From positions 124,001-188,000 of the forward strand of contig NZ_VEWK01000007.1 of NCBI RefSeq assembly GCF_006376675.1: a stretch of 64,000 bases of DNA, in the 5' to 3' direction. A model generated the notes under the pieces. That model was given only the letters and a program-made list of their open reading frames with translations. It was not told the DNA's origin and ran no database searches. The DNA is from Brucella pecoris (GTDB lineage Bacteria > Pseudomonadota > Alphaproteobacteria > Rhizobiales > Rhizobiaceae). The position numbers and the translations under genes are program-made. Of this stretch, positions 18,425 through 28,138 are shown piece by piece; position 1 is the first letter of the stretch; each line of letters starts with the position of its first letter.

Positions 18425-18499
18425 ACGGCTCTAATGACCTCCGAGCCAGTCACCTAACGTCATGGATTAGACCCGCTCCAACAAGGCGGGTCTTTTTTT
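18425..18499 (+). ncRNA. Candidate stress-induced small RNA, about 75 nt
   Basis: The predicted start (about 18425, 7 bases after CGTT) and the intrinsic terminator ending at 18499 define a roughly 75-nt transcript. It could fold as a small 5' hairpin (GGCTC at 18427 with GAGCC at 18442) followed by the terminator stem. It contains only a 7-codon frame (18434-18457) without a ribosome site. The RNA is inferred from promoter and terminator alone; the same DNA could simply be the 3' part of the peptide mRNA. Confidence 0.4.
18469..18499 (+). terminator. Intrinsic terminator after the small peptide/sRNA
   Basis: AGACCCGC (18469-18476) pairs perfectly with GCGGGTCT (18486-18493) over a 9-base loop and runs into nine T residues with only CT-type interruption at the stem end. 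It is a textbook terminator on the plus strand. Confidence 0.9.
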
Positions 18500-18511
18500 G
18501 CCTAGTCAACA

Positions 18512-19408
18512 TTACGGCCTCAACGCCGGATGAGGCATGTAAACATTGATCGCCTTGGGCAGCAGGCGAAAATGAGCTGGGGTCCAGGTTGACAGTTCGC
18601 CGTCTGTGTTTACGGCACGCGGCTTCTTGGTGCGCACAATCACTTCGGTCGTTGGAAAAGCCCGCACATCATCCCATTTGGAATGGGTGCCACGGCGCAG
18701 ACTTGGAAGAAGACGCAAAAGTTTCCACCAGTGATCGACCTCCAGACTATAGAAATCCAGTCTGCCGTCATCGACTGTGGCATCCTTCTTGACGGCCATG
18801 CCACCACCGTAAAATTTCCCATTCCCGACAGAGACCTGCAATGTACGGATTTTCTCCGTCATTCCGTCGTGCTCCAGATAGGCTGTGAAAAGCTCCGAAC
18901 GCATGAGGATACGTGCCGCAACCATTGCATAACCGAGCTTTCCCCACTTCTTCTTTGCCGCAGAGCTGAGTTGCTGCGCCAGTTCAGCACTGAAGCCGAT
19001 GCTCGCGACATTGAAGTAAAGATGACCGTTCACCTCCCCCAGATCGATGGGCTGTACCTCGTAGGAGACTAGGCGACGCGCCGCCTCAACCGGATCGGCA
19101 GGAATGCCGATGGTTCGGGCGAAATCGTTCGCAGTTCCAAGCGGGAGGATTGCAAGCGGCAATCCCGTTTCCATCAACCCTTTAGCCGCAGCATTCAACG
19201 ACCCATCGCCACCACCGACAATAACAAGGTCGCAATCTCTTTCACGAAGGATCACATCTGAAATCGTCTCGTCGTCCTGCGGATTTCGCTCGATGAGCTG
19301 GAGACCGCCGCGTTCCAGCGCAGAGCGAATATCCGTGCCGTATCCCCTGCCATTTCGGGCATGAGGATTTACGATTAGCAGTGCCCGGCGCTTTGTGATC
19401 TTGCCCAT
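18512..19408 (-). CDS. Diacylglycerol kinase-family lipid kinase (YegS-like)
   Basis: The 298-residue product has the DAGK catalytic domain: an N-terminal LLIVNPHARNGRG nucleotide-binding segment and the GGGDGSLNAAA glycine loop near residue 75. The C-terminal beta-sandwich domain is typical of YegS/LCB5-type kinases that phosphorylate lipids such as diacylglycerol, phosphatidylglycerol or sphingoid bases. The lipid is not known here. I chose ATG19408, with AGGAA just upstream; in-frame ATGs at 19465 and 19483 would add 19 or 25 residues. A perfect 20-bp dyad lies upstream at 19535. Confidence 0.82.
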   Translation of the reverse strand: MGKITKRRALLIVNPHARNGRGYGTDIRSALERGGLQLIERNPQDDETISDVILRERDCDLVIVGGGDGSLNAAAKGLMETGLPLAILPLGTANDFARTIGIPADPVEAARRLVSYEVQPIDLGEVNGHLYFNVASIGFSAELAQQLSSAAKKKWGKLGYAMVAARILMRSELFTAYLEHDGMTEKIRTLQVSVGNGKFYGGGMAVKKDATVDDGRLDFYSLEVDHWWKLLRLLPSLRRGTHSKWDDVRAFPTTEVIVRTKKPRAVNTDGELSTWTPAHFRLLPKAINVYMPHPALRP

Positions 19409-19534
19409 GGAATTCCTGTCATCTGCAACAGCCCGTAAATCTGGCTGCATGATTGGGAGCGTCATCTGCAGATGGCCTCTCAATCCTGGATATCAATGGA
19501 ACGTTTCATGAAAAATTTGTCACGACACTGTAGT

Positions 19535-19554
19535 GTTTCGTGAGGTCACGAAAC
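19535..19554. promoter_or_regulatory. Perfect 20-bp dyad, possible operator
   Basis: GTTTCGTGA and TCACGAAAC form a perfect inverted repeat with a 2-base centre, too tight to be an RNA hairpin but usual for a dimeric repressor site. A second small palindrome, TTTCATGAAA, lies at 19504-19513. The site is between the lipid kinase gene and tRNA-Gly. Confidence 0.45.
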
Positions 19555-19697
19555 CGAATGTAGTGGCAAGGTCAACCTGTCGACAAAACAGTTTGACGAG
19601 ACCAGAAAGAGAACATAGTTTGGCAAAACCAACTGTAAGACTTTCTAAGGTGGCCTCATCAAACTTGTCGCTAATTAGCTGAAATACATTACAGTTT

Positions 19698-19771
19698 GCG
19701 GGTATGATGTAATGGTAGCCTGTCAGCTTCCCAAGCTGAACGCGCGGGTTCGATTCCCGCTACCCGCTCCA
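19698..19771 (+). tRNA. tRNA-Gly (anticodon CCC)
   Basis: The 74-nt sequence folds into a full cloverleaf. The acceptor stem pairs GCGGGTA (19698-19704) with TACCCGC (19761-19767), followed by the discriminator T and an encoded CCA. The anticodon stem is TCAGC/GCTGA around loop TTCCCAA, with CCC at 19730-19732. The T arm has GCGGGTTCGATTCCCGC. It reads GGG glycine codons. No attachment-site repeat or integrase is visible beside it. Confidence 0.97.
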
Positions 19772-19799
19772 GCACGATCGCTCGTAAGAGCGCTGAAAA

Positions 19800-20042
19800 T
19801 CACCGAACATTTTCTCCGGTTTTCGGATCGACCTTGACCTCAACCTTGGCGCCAGCCTTGGTGACATATTCGACCTCATAGTAACCGCGATCATTCCAGT
19901 CGACTTCATCGATAAAAGCCGTGTCTGCATTTTGTTCGATTTTCGCGATTATTTCCGACAGTTTGGTGCCTTCCGGTGGCGGAGCGGCATAGGCAGCAGC
20001 AACGGACAGACCAAAAAATAAAGTCGTGATAACAAGACGCAT
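19800..20042 (-). CDS. Small periplasmic PepSY-domain protein
   Basis: An 80-residue protein with a signal peptide (likely cleaved after AYAA near residue 20). The rest is one PepSY-like module: a helix LSEIIAKIEQNAD followed by strands with YYEVEYVTKAGAKVEVKVDPKTGE. Such modules often bind or inhibit proteases or regulate envelope enzymes, but this one is uncharacterised. AAAGGAG lies 8 bases before the ATG. It converges on tRNA-Gly, 28 bases away. Confidence 0.78.
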   Translation of the reverse strand: MRLVITTLFFGLSVAAAYAAPPPEGTKLSEIIAKIEQNADTAFIDEVDWNDRGYYEVEYVTKAGAKVEVKVDPKTGENVR

Positions 20043-20108
20043 GATTAACTCCTTTAGCTATTCTAAAAGAGTAGGAATGCAGGCGTTTTCTTCAAGGCCA
20101 ATGGGTAA

Positions 20109-20300
20109 TTACTTTAAGATAGGGCTTATCGAACCGGTGAAGGTCTGATCGATCATCGCAGAGAGTTTCGGCTCTACTCCTGACAGCATGACAACGATAG
20201 CAAGCATCAATATCAAAGGCGCGGCAAGAATGCCGCTCCTTAGAGCCGGTTCGAGAATGCGCCGGGTTTTCTTGTTTCGTGTGAATTGCTGATTTCTCAT
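20109..20300 (-). CDS. Possible small single-pass membrane protein
   Basis: The 63-codon frame encodes a basic N-terminus (NQQFTRNKKTRRILEPALR) followed by one strong hydrophobic helix (SGILAAPLILMLAIVVMLSG, residues about 22-41) and a short polar tail, a believable positive-inside topology. There is no good ribosome site before the ATG, and I know no family. An overlapping frame (20092-20304) looks non-coding by comparison. It lies between ntrC and the PepSY gene on the same strand. Confidence 0.45.
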   Translation of the reverse strand: MRNQQFTRNKKTRRILEPALRSGILAAPLILMLAIVVMLSGVEPKLSAMIDQTFTGSISPILK

Positions 20301-20377
20301 GCAACCAACAGTAGTCGAACAGACTTAATTGCTCATTAAATAATGTAGTTAATGCGTTATTAGCGCATGGTTACCGC

Positions 20378-21850
20378 TTAGCTTCCCTTGTTTCCGCGAT
20401 ATATATTGACCCCAAGCTCGCGAATTTTCTTGCGCAGCGTGTTCCGATTTAATCCCAGAAGGTCTGCCGCCTTGATCTGATTTCCACGTGTTGCCGTAAG
20501 ACATGCGAGGATCAAGGGATATTCCAGTTCCGCCAGAACCCGATGGTAGAGACCCGGTGGCGGCAAATCGGAACCGAATGACGCAAAGTAACGCTGCATA
20601 TTCTGCTCGACGGCCTGCGAAATGGAAATATTTTCCATATCGCCGCCACTGACGGAAATGGTGTCCGGCTTGGCCAGTTCAGATTTCAATTCCGTTTCGA
20701 TGATTTCCGGCGAAATTTCCTCTTGCGGATAAAGCGCCGAAAGCCTTCGCACGAGATTTTCCAGCTCACGCACATTGCCTGGCCATGGATACCGGCGCAT
20801 CATTTCCAGACCAGCGGTGCTGATACGCTTCTCAGGCAGCCCCTCCTCGGCAGCGCGCTTGAAAAAATGGCGCACAAGATCGGCCACGTCCTCGCTGCGC
20901 TCGCGAAGCGGCGGCAAGCGCAAAGGCACGACATTCAACCGATAATAAAGATCCTCGCGGAACAGTCCTTGCGCTATTAGTTGCCGCAAGTCCTTGTTGG
21001 TTGCTGCAACAATGCGTACATCGGTTTTGATCGGCGTGCGTCCACCGACTGTCATGTATTCGCCCTGCTGTAACACACGCAAAAGACGGGTTTGTGCTTC
21101 CATAGGCATATCGCCGATCTCATCGAGAAACAGCGTTCCGCCATTTGCCTGCTCAAAACGACCGCTTGAGCGGTTTTGAGCGCCGGTAAAAGCGCCCTTC
21201 TCGTGCCCGAACAACTCGGACTCGATCAGGTCGCGCGGGATTGCGGCCATATTGATCGCTACAAACGGCCCTTTTCGGCGGCGCCCGTATTCGTGCAGGG
21301 CACGCGCAACCAGTTCCTTACCTGTACCGGATTCACCCGTAACCATGACGGTCAAATCCGTCTGCATCATGCGCGCCAGCAAACGGTAGATTTCCTGCAT
21401 CGCAGGCGACCGACCGACCAGCGGCATGTTATCTGCCTGCTCATCCGATAAAGCGGCAATGGGTTTGCGTTTTGGTTCTGACAGAGCACGACCGACGATA
21501 TTGATGAGTTCCGTCAGATCGAATGGCTTCGGCAGATATTCGTAGGCTCCCGCCTCGGATGCCCGGATTGCCGTCATGAATGTGTTCTGCGCGCTCATGA
21601 CCACAACCGGCAGGTCGGGACGCATCTTCTTGATGCGCGGCAGGAGGTCGAAGGCATTCTCGTCCGGCATATTAACGTCGGTAATGACCAGGTCACCGTC
21701 GCCTGTCGCCACCCAGCGCCAGAGCGAGGCAGCATTGGAGGTCACGCGCACATCATAGCCTGCCCGCGACAATGCCTGGTTCAGCACAGTCCGAATGGCT
21801 GCATCGTCATCCGCCACCAATATGGTTCCTGTCGGACGTCCTGCGGTCAT
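20378..21850 (-). CDS. ntrC: Nitrogen regulation response regulator NtrC
   Basis: This 490-residue sigma-54 activator has three parts: a receiver domain with phosphoacceptor Asp58 in ITDVNMP; an AAA+ domain with Walker A GESGTGKE (172-179) and the sigma-54 contact loop GAFTGA (219-224); and a C-terminal Fis-type helix-turn-helix ending in [16 protein letters not shown]. Phosphorylated NtrC should activate glnBA at the left of the window. Its start overlaps the ntrB stop by 4 bases. The ntrYX genes often found next are absent here. Confidence 0.97.
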   Translation of the reverse strand: MTAGRPTGTILVADDDAAIRTVLNQALSRAGYDVRVTSNAASLWRWVATGDGDLVITDVNMPDENAFDLLPRIKKMRPDLPVVVMSAQNTFMTAIRASEAGAYEYLPKPFDLTELINIVGRALSEPKRKPIAALSDEQADNMPLVGRSPAMQEIYRLLARMMQTDLTVMVTGESGTGKELVARALHEYGRRRKGPFVAINMAAIPRDLIESELFGHEKGAFTGAQNRSSGRFEQANGGTLFLDEIGDMPMEAQTRLLRVLQQGEYMTVGGRTPIKTDVRIVAATNKDLRQLIAQGLFREDLYYRLNVVPLRLPPLRERSEDVADLVRHFFKRAAEEGLPEKRISTAGLEMMRRYPWPGNVRELENLVRRLSALYPQEEISPEIIETELKSELAKPDTISVSGGDMENISISQAVEQNMQRYFASFGSDLPPPGLYHRVLAELEYPLILACLTATRGNQIKAADLLGLNRNTLRKKIRELGVNIYRGNKGS

Positions 21851-22971
21851 GCGTTATCTCCAGTATTTCCAGATGCCAGTTCCGTATTTTTCCATGCGGG
21901 CATCAGAACGCGGAAAGTCGTTCTCGAAGGATGGCTGTCGCATTCGATGATACCGCCATGATCACCAATGATCTTCGCAACGAGTGCCAACCCCAGCCCC
22001 GAACCATTGGTCTTCGTGGTCACGAAGGGATCGAACAGATGCGGCAGCATGTCTTGTGGCACACCCGGTCCGTTATCATGCACGCAGAATTCGAGAGGGA
22101 GGGCCACTCTGTCCCGCGCGCCTGGCACCTGCAGACGAATGCCTGGACGATAAGCCGTGGATAGGACAATCTCGCCCCCCTCACGATCGCCGATGGCTTC
22201 CGAGGCATTCTTCAGCAGATTGAGGAAAACCTGCACGAGCTGGTCACGATTGGCGAAAACCGGCGGGAGAGAAGGATCATAATCTTCCACAAAACGGATT
22301 TTCCGTGCGAACCCGTTCTTTGCAATCGCCTTCACATGATCCAGAACCGCATGAATATTGACGGCAGTGCGGTCGATAGGGCGCTCATCCGAGAAAACCT
22401 CCATGCGGTCAACCAGTGAAACGATCCGATCCGTTTCATCGGTAATGAGGCGCGCAAGCGCACGATCCTCATCGCTGACAACCTGTTCCAGCAATTGTGC
22501 CGCACCGCGGATACCGGATAGAGGGTTCTTGATTTCATGGGCCAGCATCGATGCAAGCCCGGTCACGGACCGCGCCGCGCCGCGATGCGTCATCTGGCGG
22601 TCGATCTTTTCGGCCATCGTCTTTTCCTTAAAGAGGATGACCACAGCGCCTGGCAGCTCCGCTACAGGCGCTACATAAATATCGACGATACGCTCCGCCC
22701 CAAGACGTGGCGACGAAACATCGACGCGATATTCGTTTACCGGCATCTGACTGGCGCGAACCTGATCGACCAGAGCCAGAAGCGGGCTGCCAAAGGGTAG
22801 GAAGGATTCCAGCCGGTTGCGTGCTAGAATAGATGAACCGGAACGAAAGAACTGTTCCGCATCCAGATTGGCATAGGCTATATAATTCTCGGCGCTGACC
22901 ATGATAACCGGCTGGCTGATCGCATCGAGCACGACCGAAGGAATGCCGTTCGTTTCCATTCTCTCGCGCAT
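21847..22971 (-). CDS. ntrB: Nitrogen regulation sensor kinase NtrB
   Basis: A 374-residue soluble histidine kinase. A PAS-like domain occupies about 10-110, the dimerisation/phosphotransfer helix carries His145 in [10 protein letters not shown], and the ATPase domain has NLLKNASEA (N box), DNGPGVP (G1) and GSGLGLAL (G2). It has no membrane segment, as expected, because it is controlled by PII binding. Its ATG shares one base with the dusB stop (TGATG), and it overlaps ntrC by 4 bases, so the three genes are tightly coupled. Confidence 0.96.
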   Translation of the reverse strand: MRERMETNGIPSVVLDAISQPVIMVSAENYIAYANLDAEQFFRSGSSILARNRLESFLPFGSPLLALVDQVRASQMPVNEYRVDVSSPRLGAERIVDIYVAPVAELPGAVVILFKEKTMAEKIDRQMTHRGAARSVTGLASMLAHEIKNPLSGIRGAAQLLEQVVSDEDRALARLITDETDRIVSLVDRMEVFSDERPIDRTAVNIHAVLDHVKAIAKNGFARKIRFVEDYDPSLPPVFANRDQLVQVFLNLLKNASEAIGDREGGEIVLSTAYRPGIRLQVPGARDRVALPLEFCVHDNGPGVPQDMLPHLFDPFVTTKTNGSGLGLALVAKIIGDHGGIIECDSHPSRTTFRVLMPAWKNTELASGNTGDNA

Positions 22972-23975
22972 CAGGCAACCTCTTTGAGCGCGACTTCGGG
23001 AACTTCGCGCGTGAATATACGACGCAAAGCATCGATGACGGCTTGCCTGTCGGTCAGGGTCATCACTTCTGCTTTCTCGTCAGGCATACATGCAGCACCA
23101 GCATGGCGATCAATATACCAACCTAGATGTTTGCGGGAATGACGGATGCCCGTCGTGCTTCCATAATGCTCGAGCATATCTTCGTAATGCTTTATAATAT
23201 AATCAAGAACTTCATTTCTCGACTGCGGGGCAAGGTCACTTCCAGCAATTGCACCGGCCAGCCATGGCTGCCCATAAGAAGCACGCCCGACCATCACGGC
23301 ATCCGCTCCAGAGCGGCGCAGAATTTCCTCAGCATCATGCCGACAAGCTACGTCTCCGTTGGCAACCAGAGGAATCCTGATCGCGTCGCGGACGGCCTGA
23401 ATCGCATTCCAGTCCGCTTTGCCTTCATAGAACTGACAACGCGTACGCCCATGAACGGTCACCATGGCGATACCGGCACTTTCGGCGCGTCTTGCAAGTT
23501 CAGGCGCGTTAATGCTTTTCTCGTCCCAACCAAGCCGCATCTTGAGCGTAACGGGAATGCCGACCGCGTTGACAGTGGCCTCAACGAGGGTCATTGCGTG
23601 ATCGAGATCGCGCATCAGCGCAGACCCGGAATAACCGCCTGTCACTTTCTTGGCCGGGCAACCCATATTGATATCGATGATATCAGCGCCTTCACCCTCG
23701 GCGATCCTGGCCGCCTCGCCCATCCAATGCGCTTCGCGTCCCGCGAGCTGCACAACATGCGTCCCAAGCCCCTCGCCTGAGAGGCGCAGAAGGCTTTCCT
23801 TGTGACGGTTACAGAGTTCGGCGCTGGCGACCATTTCAGACACTACCATGCCCGCGCCAGCCTCGGCTGCGCGCCTGCGGAATGGAAGGTCCGAAACGCC
23901 CGACATCGGCGCAAGAAAGACACGGTTGGCAAGCGCCACACCGCCAATGGTCAAAGGTAGATCGAGAAAACTCAC
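22971..23975 (-). CDS. dusB: tRNA-dihydrouridine synthase (DusB/NifR3)
   Basis: The 334-residue flavoenzyme reduces uridines in the tRNA D-loop. The TIM-barrel core shows [13 protein letters not shown] near residue 20, the active-site [16 protein letters not shown] around the catalytic cysteine near 100, and [12 protein letters not shown] near 170. It is the nifR3 gene that classically heads the ntrBC operon. I used a GTG at 23975 because it aligns with the family N-terminus; an in-frame ATG at 24020 would add 15 residues. It is divergent from ispDF. Confidence 0.92.
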   Translation of the reverse strand: MSFLDLPLTIGGVALANRVFLAPMSGVSDLPFRRRAAEAGAGMVVSEMVASAELCNRHKESLLRLSGEGLGTHVVQLAGREAHWMGEAARIAEGEGADIIDINMGCPAKKVTGGYSGSALMRDLDHAMTLVEATVNAVGIPVTLKMRLGWDEKSINAPELARRAESAGIAMVTVHGRTRCQFYEGKADWNAIQAVRDAIRIPLVANGDVACRHDAEEILRRSGADAVMVGRASYGQPWLAGAIAGSDLAPQSRNEVLDYIIKHYEDMLEHYGSTTGIRHSRKHLGWYIDRHAGAACMPDEKAEVMTLTDRQAVIDALRRIFTREVPEVALKEVA

Positions 23976-24138
23976 CAATAAGTGCCTATTTGATGTGCAT
24001 GGTGCAATTAGCACATACATTAATCAGTCTCACTTTTCAACGCAAGGAAAAGCGCACGCAAAATCACGATAAATCAATTGTCGTCTGGCATTTATCTGCG
24101 CAAGGCATTATTCGGCTTGGAAACGCAGATTTGAACAG

Positions 24139-25362
24139 ATGCAACCTTTGGCAGAGGCGACAACCATTTCAAAGATAGCAGCAGTCATTGTGGCGGCTGG
24201 CCGCGGAGAGCGAGCCGGGCAGAGCGTCGAAGGGCCGAAACAATACCGGCGCATCGGTGGCGAAGCCGTACTTGCTCGCACTTTGCGCGCTTTCATCGAC
24301 TGCCCGCTGGTTGATAGCATCGTTGTCGTCATTCACCCTGATGACCATGTGCTTTACCAGCGCACCCTACCGGAAAACCGTGGCGACATTCTCGTCGTGA
24401 ATGGCGGCTCCACCCGGCAGGAATCAACACGTCTTGGCCTCCTTGCGTTGAGAGATTATGCGCCGCAATATGTCATGATCCATGACGGCGTGAGACCGTT
24501 TATCAGTCAGGATCTGCTGAAGCGTATTGTCGAAAACCTCGCACCCGATGAAGGCGTTCTACCGGCCCTGGCAGTTTCGGACACGCTCAAGCAGTCAGCT
24601 ACGGATGGGACGGTAAAAACGACGGTGCCTCGCGCCGGCCTTTTTGCGGCGCAGACACCACAAGCGTTTCCCTATCCGCCTATCCTTGATGCGCATGAAA
24701 AGGCCTTCGCGATCAATCGCTCTGATTTCACGGACGATGCCGCCATCGCCGAATGGCAAAGCATCGCCGTCCGCATCATCGAAGGATCGGCAGACAATAC
24801 AAAGCTTACCTGGGCAAAGGATATTGAAATGGCTGACAAGCGCCTGCGGCAAGACCACGTCTCGTTTCCCGACATTCGCACTGGCAATGGTTATGACGTC
24901 CATTCCTTTGAACCCGGCGATCATGTAACGCTGTGCGGTGTGAAAATCCCCCATGAAGCAAAACTCAATGGTCATTCAGACGCCGATGTCGGACTTCATG
25001 CATTGACCGACGCCCTGCTTGCGACACGAGGAGCGGGTGATATTGGCACGCATTTCCCTCCTTCCGACCCACAGTGGAAAGGCGCTGCTTCCCGTATTTT
25101 CATCGAACACGCTGCCAATATCGTACGTGAAGCTGGCGGTCGTATCGCCAATGTCGACGTAACCTTTATCAGCGAAGCGCCGAAGATTGGTCCACACCGC
25201 GCAGCAATGACAGAAGCGCTTTGCGACATGCTGGGAATTGCAGCAGATCGCGTCTCCATCAAAGCCACGACCAATGAAAAGCTTGGCTTCGTCGGGCGCC
25301 GTGAGGGGATCGCGGCCATTGCAACAGCAACGGTCATCTATCCCGGTGAGGTTCCCGAATGA
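24139..25362 (+). CDS. ispDF: Bifunctional IspD/IspF isoprenoid enzyme
   Basis: A 407-residue fusion of two steps of the MEP pathway. The N-terminal cytidylyltransferase (about 12-235) begins with [10 protein letters not shown] and turns MEP into CDP-ME. The C-terminal domain (about 250-405) is ME-cPP synthase, with the metal ligands in GNGYDVHSF and [16 protein letters not shown]. The missing intermediate step (IspE) is encoded elsewhere. The fusion is characteristic of alphaproteobacteria and a few other groups. The stop overlaps the next gene by 4 bases. Confidence 0.96.
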   Translation: MQPLAEATTISKIAAVIVAAGRGERAGQSVEGPKQYRRIGGEAVLARTLRAFIDCPLVDSIVVVIHPDDHVLYQRTLPENRGDILVVNGGSTRQESTRLGLLALRDYAPQYVMIHDGVRPFISQDLLKRIVENLAPDEGVLPALAVSDTLKQSATDGTVKTTVPRAGLFAAQTPQAFPYPPILDAHEKAFAINRSDFTDDAAIAEWQSIAVRIIEGSADNTKLTWAKDIEMADKRLRQDHVSFPDIRTGNGYDVHSFEPGDHVTLCGVKIPHEAKLNGHSDADVGLHALTDALLATRGAGDIGTHFPPSDPQWKGAASRIFIEHAANIVREAGGRIANVDVTFISEAPKIGPHRAAMTEALCDMLGIAADRVSIKATTNEKLGFVGRREGIAAIATATVIYPGEVPE

Positions 25363-25850
25363 GCGCGTTGATTGCAGAAGAAAAAGCTGTTGCCGTGTTG
25401 GGTGCCTGCCGCAAGGCTGGCGTAATGATCGCGACGGCAGAATCCTGCACGGGCGGACTTATAGCGGGAGCTCTGACCGACATTGCCGGATCGTCCGATG
25501 TCGTGGATCGCGGCTTCGTCACCTATTCCAATGAAGCGAAAGCCGAAATGATTAACGTTCCGATAGAACTGATCAATCGCGTCGGCGCTGTCTCGAAGGA
25601 AGTCGCACTTTCCATGGCTGAAGGAGCGCTTGCCTGCTCCCAAGCTGGTGTAACTGTGGCAGTTACCGGAGTTGCTGGACCGGGCGGCGGTTCTGATGAA
25701 AAACCCGTTGGCCTCGTTCACATTGCATCGGCACGAGAAGGCCACCCAACCCTTCATCGCGAATGCCGTTTCGATCCAAAAACCAGAGCTGAAATTCGCC
25801 ACGCGACGGTTCTCGCCGCATTGGACCTCGTTCTGGAAAACCTTCGATAA
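25359..25850 (+). CDS. pncC: CinA C-terminal family amidohydrolase (nicotinamide-nucleotide amidase)
   Basis: This 163-residue single-domain protein matches the CinA C-terminal/PncC family, which converts nicotinamide mononucleotide to nicotinic acid mononucleotide in NAD recycling. Signature segments are [21 protein letters not shown] and [17 protein letters not shown]. The N-terminal CinA domain is absent, as in E. coli PncC. Its ATG overlaps the ispDF stop (ATGA), so the two are translated together, an arrangement widespread in the Rhizobiales. Confidence 0.88.
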   Translation: MSALIAEEKAVAVLGACRKAGVMIATAESCTGGLIAGALTDIAGSSDVVDRGFVTYSNEAKAEMINVPIELINRVGAVSKEVALSMAEGALACSQAGVTVAVTGVAGPGGGSDEKPVGLVHIASAREGHPTLHRECRFDPKTRAEIRHATVLAALDLVLENLR

Positions 25851-25918
25851 ATTTAAGGCATATACTTTTATCTGCCGCGCACTATCCTTGTCTTTGATAA
25901 GTCAAGGAGAACATAGCG

Positions 25919-26659
25919 ATGCGTTTCGGTGGTAAGGTAGCAATCATTACAGGTGGGGCAAGCGGCATCGGCGAAGCAACCGTTCGAGCTTTTATTCGGG
26001 AGGGAGCGAATGTCGTCATCGCGGATTATTCGGAGCATGGTCAGCAACTGGCCAACGAGCTTGCAGGCGGCACCGAAAGGGCATTATTCGTCAAAACCGA
26101 CGTAACCGATGCGAAAGCCGTGCAGGCACTGATTGCAAAAACCGTCGAAACCTACGGCCGCATCGACATCATGTTCGCCAATGCAGGCATCGCCGCAGAC
26201 GGCCCGATCGACGAGCTGGAAGAAGCTGCATGGCAGAAAACCATCGATATCAACCTCACCGGCGTCTATCTCTGCGATAAATACGCCATCGACCAGATGC
26301 GCTCACAAGGCGGCGGAGTGATCGTGAATTGCGGCTCTATTCACAGTCATGTCGGGAAATCCGGCGTCACCGCTTATGCGGCGGCAAAGGGCGGCGTAAA
26401 ACTTCTGACGCAAACGCTTGCCATCGATTACGGCGCGCAGAACATCCGGGTGAACGCAGTCTGTCCCGGCTATATCGACACACCGCTTCTCAAGGATATT
26501 CCGGACGACAAGAAACAGGCCCTTGTGGCCTTGCATCCGATAGGTCGTCTCGGTCGCGCCGAAGAAGTAGCCAGCGTTGTTCTTTTTCTGGCAAGCGACG
26601 AATCTTCCTTCGTCACTGGAGCATCCATACTGGTCGATGGCGGCTATACAGCGCAGTAA
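25919..26659 (+). CDS. Short-chain dehydrogenase/reductase
   Basis: A 246-residue Rossmann-fold oxidoreductase with the cofactor motif TGGASGIG (11-18), NAG at 88-90 and the catalytic Ser140, Tyr153 and Lys157. The Asp at the end of the second strand (ADYSEH) suggests NAD rather than NADP. The C-terminus has the common SSFVTGASILVDGGYTAQ ending. It resembles classical SDRs annotated as glucose or 3-oxoacyl-ACP dehydrogenases, but the substrate cannot be assigned. CAAGGAG lies before the ATG. It seems to be a single gene. Confidence 0.85.
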   Translation: MRFGGKVAIITGGASGIGEATVRAFIREGANVVIADYSEHGQQLANELAGGTERALFVKTDVTDAKAVQALIAKTVETYGRIDIMFANAGIAADGPIDELEEAAWQKTIDINLTGVYLCDKYAIDQMRSQGGGVIVNCGSIHSHVGKSGVTAYAAAKGGVKLLTQTLAIDYGAQNIRVNAVCPGYIDTPLLKDIPDDKKQALVALHPIGRLGRAEEVASVVLFLASDESSFVTGASILVDGGYTAQ

Positions 26660-26660
26660 A

Positions 26661-26696
26661 AGCACATCCTGAAAAGGGTGAAACGGTTTTTCAGGC
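26661..26696. repeat. Degenerate palindromic repeat, family A
   Basis: The sequence GCACATCCTGAAAAG...GTGAAACGGTTTTTCAGG sits between the convergent SDR and COQ10-like genes. It shares the GAAA...GTGAAACGGTTTTC core with copies at 35914 and 50029. It may act as a weak terminator. Confidence 0.45.
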
Positions 26697-27146
26697 CAGA
26701 CCGAAAATCTGGTCTGCCCGTTTCTCGAAGGCTTCGGAAAATTTCTTGAAAGCGAGGTCGAACATCGTTCCCATGAGAAGGCCGAGGGTACGGCTCTTGA
26801 ACTCATAATCGATGAAGAACTCGACATCGCATTCGCTTCCATCGCCCACTGGCTTGAAGGTCCAGCGGTTGTCGAGATAGCGAAACGGCCCGTCGAGATA
26901 TTTCACATCGATGACATTTTCCTCGGGCTTCAGCAGCACCTGGCTGGTGAATGTCTCGCGTATGAGCTTGTATCCGACCGTCATGTCGGCAATCAGCAGC
27001 GCCTTGCCGTCACGCTCCTTGCGGGAGCGAACCGACAGAGCCTCGCACATCGGCAGAAACTGCGGATATTTCTCAACATCCGCAACGAGGCCGAACATCT
27101 GATCTGCCCGGTGATGTACACGCCTGACGGTTGTAAACTGCGGCAT
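26691..27146 (-). CDS. COQ10/RatA-type START-fold lipid-binding protein
   Basis: The 151-residue product fits the polyketide cyclase/COQ10 family (SRPBCC fold), with the N-terminal RRVHHRADQMFGLVADVEKYPQFLPMCEA typical of ubiquinone-binding COQ10 and RatA proteins. In mitochondria COQ10 helps coenzyme Q work in respiration; the E. coli homologue RatA was reported to affect ribosome assembly. I favour the COQ10-like role here. It lies 8 bases after lipA and probably shares its transcript. Confidence 0.82.
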   Translation of the reverse strand: MPQFTTVRRVHHRADQMFGLVADVEKYPQFLPMCEALSVRSRKERDGKALLIADMTVGYKLIRETFTSQVLLKPEENVIDVKYLDGPFRYLDNRWTFKPVGDGSECDVEFFIDYEFKSRTLGLLMGTMFDLAFKKFSEAFEKRADQIFGLA

Positions 27147-27154
27147 TGCTTGTC

Positions 27155-28120
27155 TTAGACCCGTGCAGCGATCTGCGCCTCGCGCGCTGCCCTCAGCTTG
27201 GCGAAATCATCGCCAGCATGATGCGATGAACGCGTCAGCGGGCTGGATGCAACCAGCAGGAAGCCTTTTGTCCGGCCAATCGTTTCGAACGACTTGAATT
27301 CGTCAGGGGTCACGAAGCGAATAACAGGATGATGCTTGCGGGTCGGCTGGAGATACTGACCGATGGTCATGAAATCCACGTCTGCCGAACGCAGATCATC
27401 CATCAGTTGAAGTATTTCATTCCGCTCTTCACCGAGACCGACCATAATACCGGACTTGGTGAAGATGGTCGGGTCCAGTTCCTTGACGCGCTGCAGCAAG
27501 CGGATCGAATGGAAGTAACGCGCGCCGGGGCGAACCTTCAGATAGCGCGACGGCACAGTTTCCAGATTGTGGTTGAACACGTCCGGACGGGCTTTGACCA
27601 CAACTTCCAGAGCGCCTTCCTTGCGCAGGAAATCCGGCGTCAGGATTTCAATCGTGGTCGCAGGCGTAGCTTCGCGGATCGCCTGAATGACCTCGGCAAA
27701 ATGCTGCGCGCCGCCATCGGCCAGATCGTCGCGATCCACCGATGTGATGACCACATGCGTCAGACCCATCTGCTTGACAGCCTTGGCAACATTCTCTGGC
27801 TCATTCGGATCGAGCGCAGTCGGGATGCCGGTCGAGACGTTGCAGAAGGCGCAGGCACGCGTGCAAATCTCACCCATGATCATAAAGGTCGCGTGCTTCT
27901 TTTCCCAGCACTCGCCTATGTTCGGGCAACCTGCTTCTTCGCAAACCGTAACCAGCTTGTTTGAACGAACGATATCACGCGTTTCGCTATAGCCGCGTGA
28001 GACAGGAGCCTTGACGCGAATCCATTCAGGTTTCTTCAGGACGACATTGTCCGGACGATGGGCCTTCTCGGGGTGCCGCTCACGCTTGCCTTGGTTCACC
28101 AGGTCGAGAACTGTAACCAT
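27155..28120 (-). CDS. lipA: Lipoyl synthase
   Basis: This 321-residue radical SAM enzyme inserts two sulfur atoms into protein-bound octanoyl groups. The radical cluster motif is Cys86-x3-Cys90-x2-Cys93 in CTRACAFC, and the auxiliary sulfur-donor cluster is Cys60, Cys65 and Cys71 in [12 protein letters not shown]. The C-terminal RSSYHAG-like arginine-serine signature is present as RSSHHAGD. It lies downstream of pdhABC-lpdA, whose lipoyl domains are its substrates, on the same strand. Confidence 0.97.
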   Translation of the reverse strand: MVTVLDLVNQGKRERHPEKAHRPDNVVLKKPEWIRVKAPVSRGYSETRDIVRSNKLVTVCEEAGCPNIGECWEKKHATFMIMGEICTRACAFCNVSTGIPTALDPNEPENVAKAVKQMGLTHVVITSVDRDDLADGGAQHFAEVIQAIREATPATTIEILTPDFLRKEGALEVVVKARPDVFNHNLETVPSRYLKVRPGARYFHSIRLLQRVKELDPTIFTKSGIMVGLGEERNEILQLMDDLRSADVDFMTIGQYLQPTRKHHPVIRFVTPDEFKSFETIGRTKGFLLVASSPLTRSSHHAGDDFAKLRAAREAQIAARV

Positions 28121-28138
28121 GCTTTTTCCTGCCTATCC

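Noticed and set aside
18358..18549. 63-codon plus-strand frame over the stress gap
   Set aside because: It runs through the second promoter and the terminator, overlaps the lipid kinase end and looks non-coding next to the 25-codon frame.
19698..19771. tRNA-Gly as an integration site
   Set aside because: No integrase gene, no repeat of the tRNA 3' end and no foreign-looking genes beside it.
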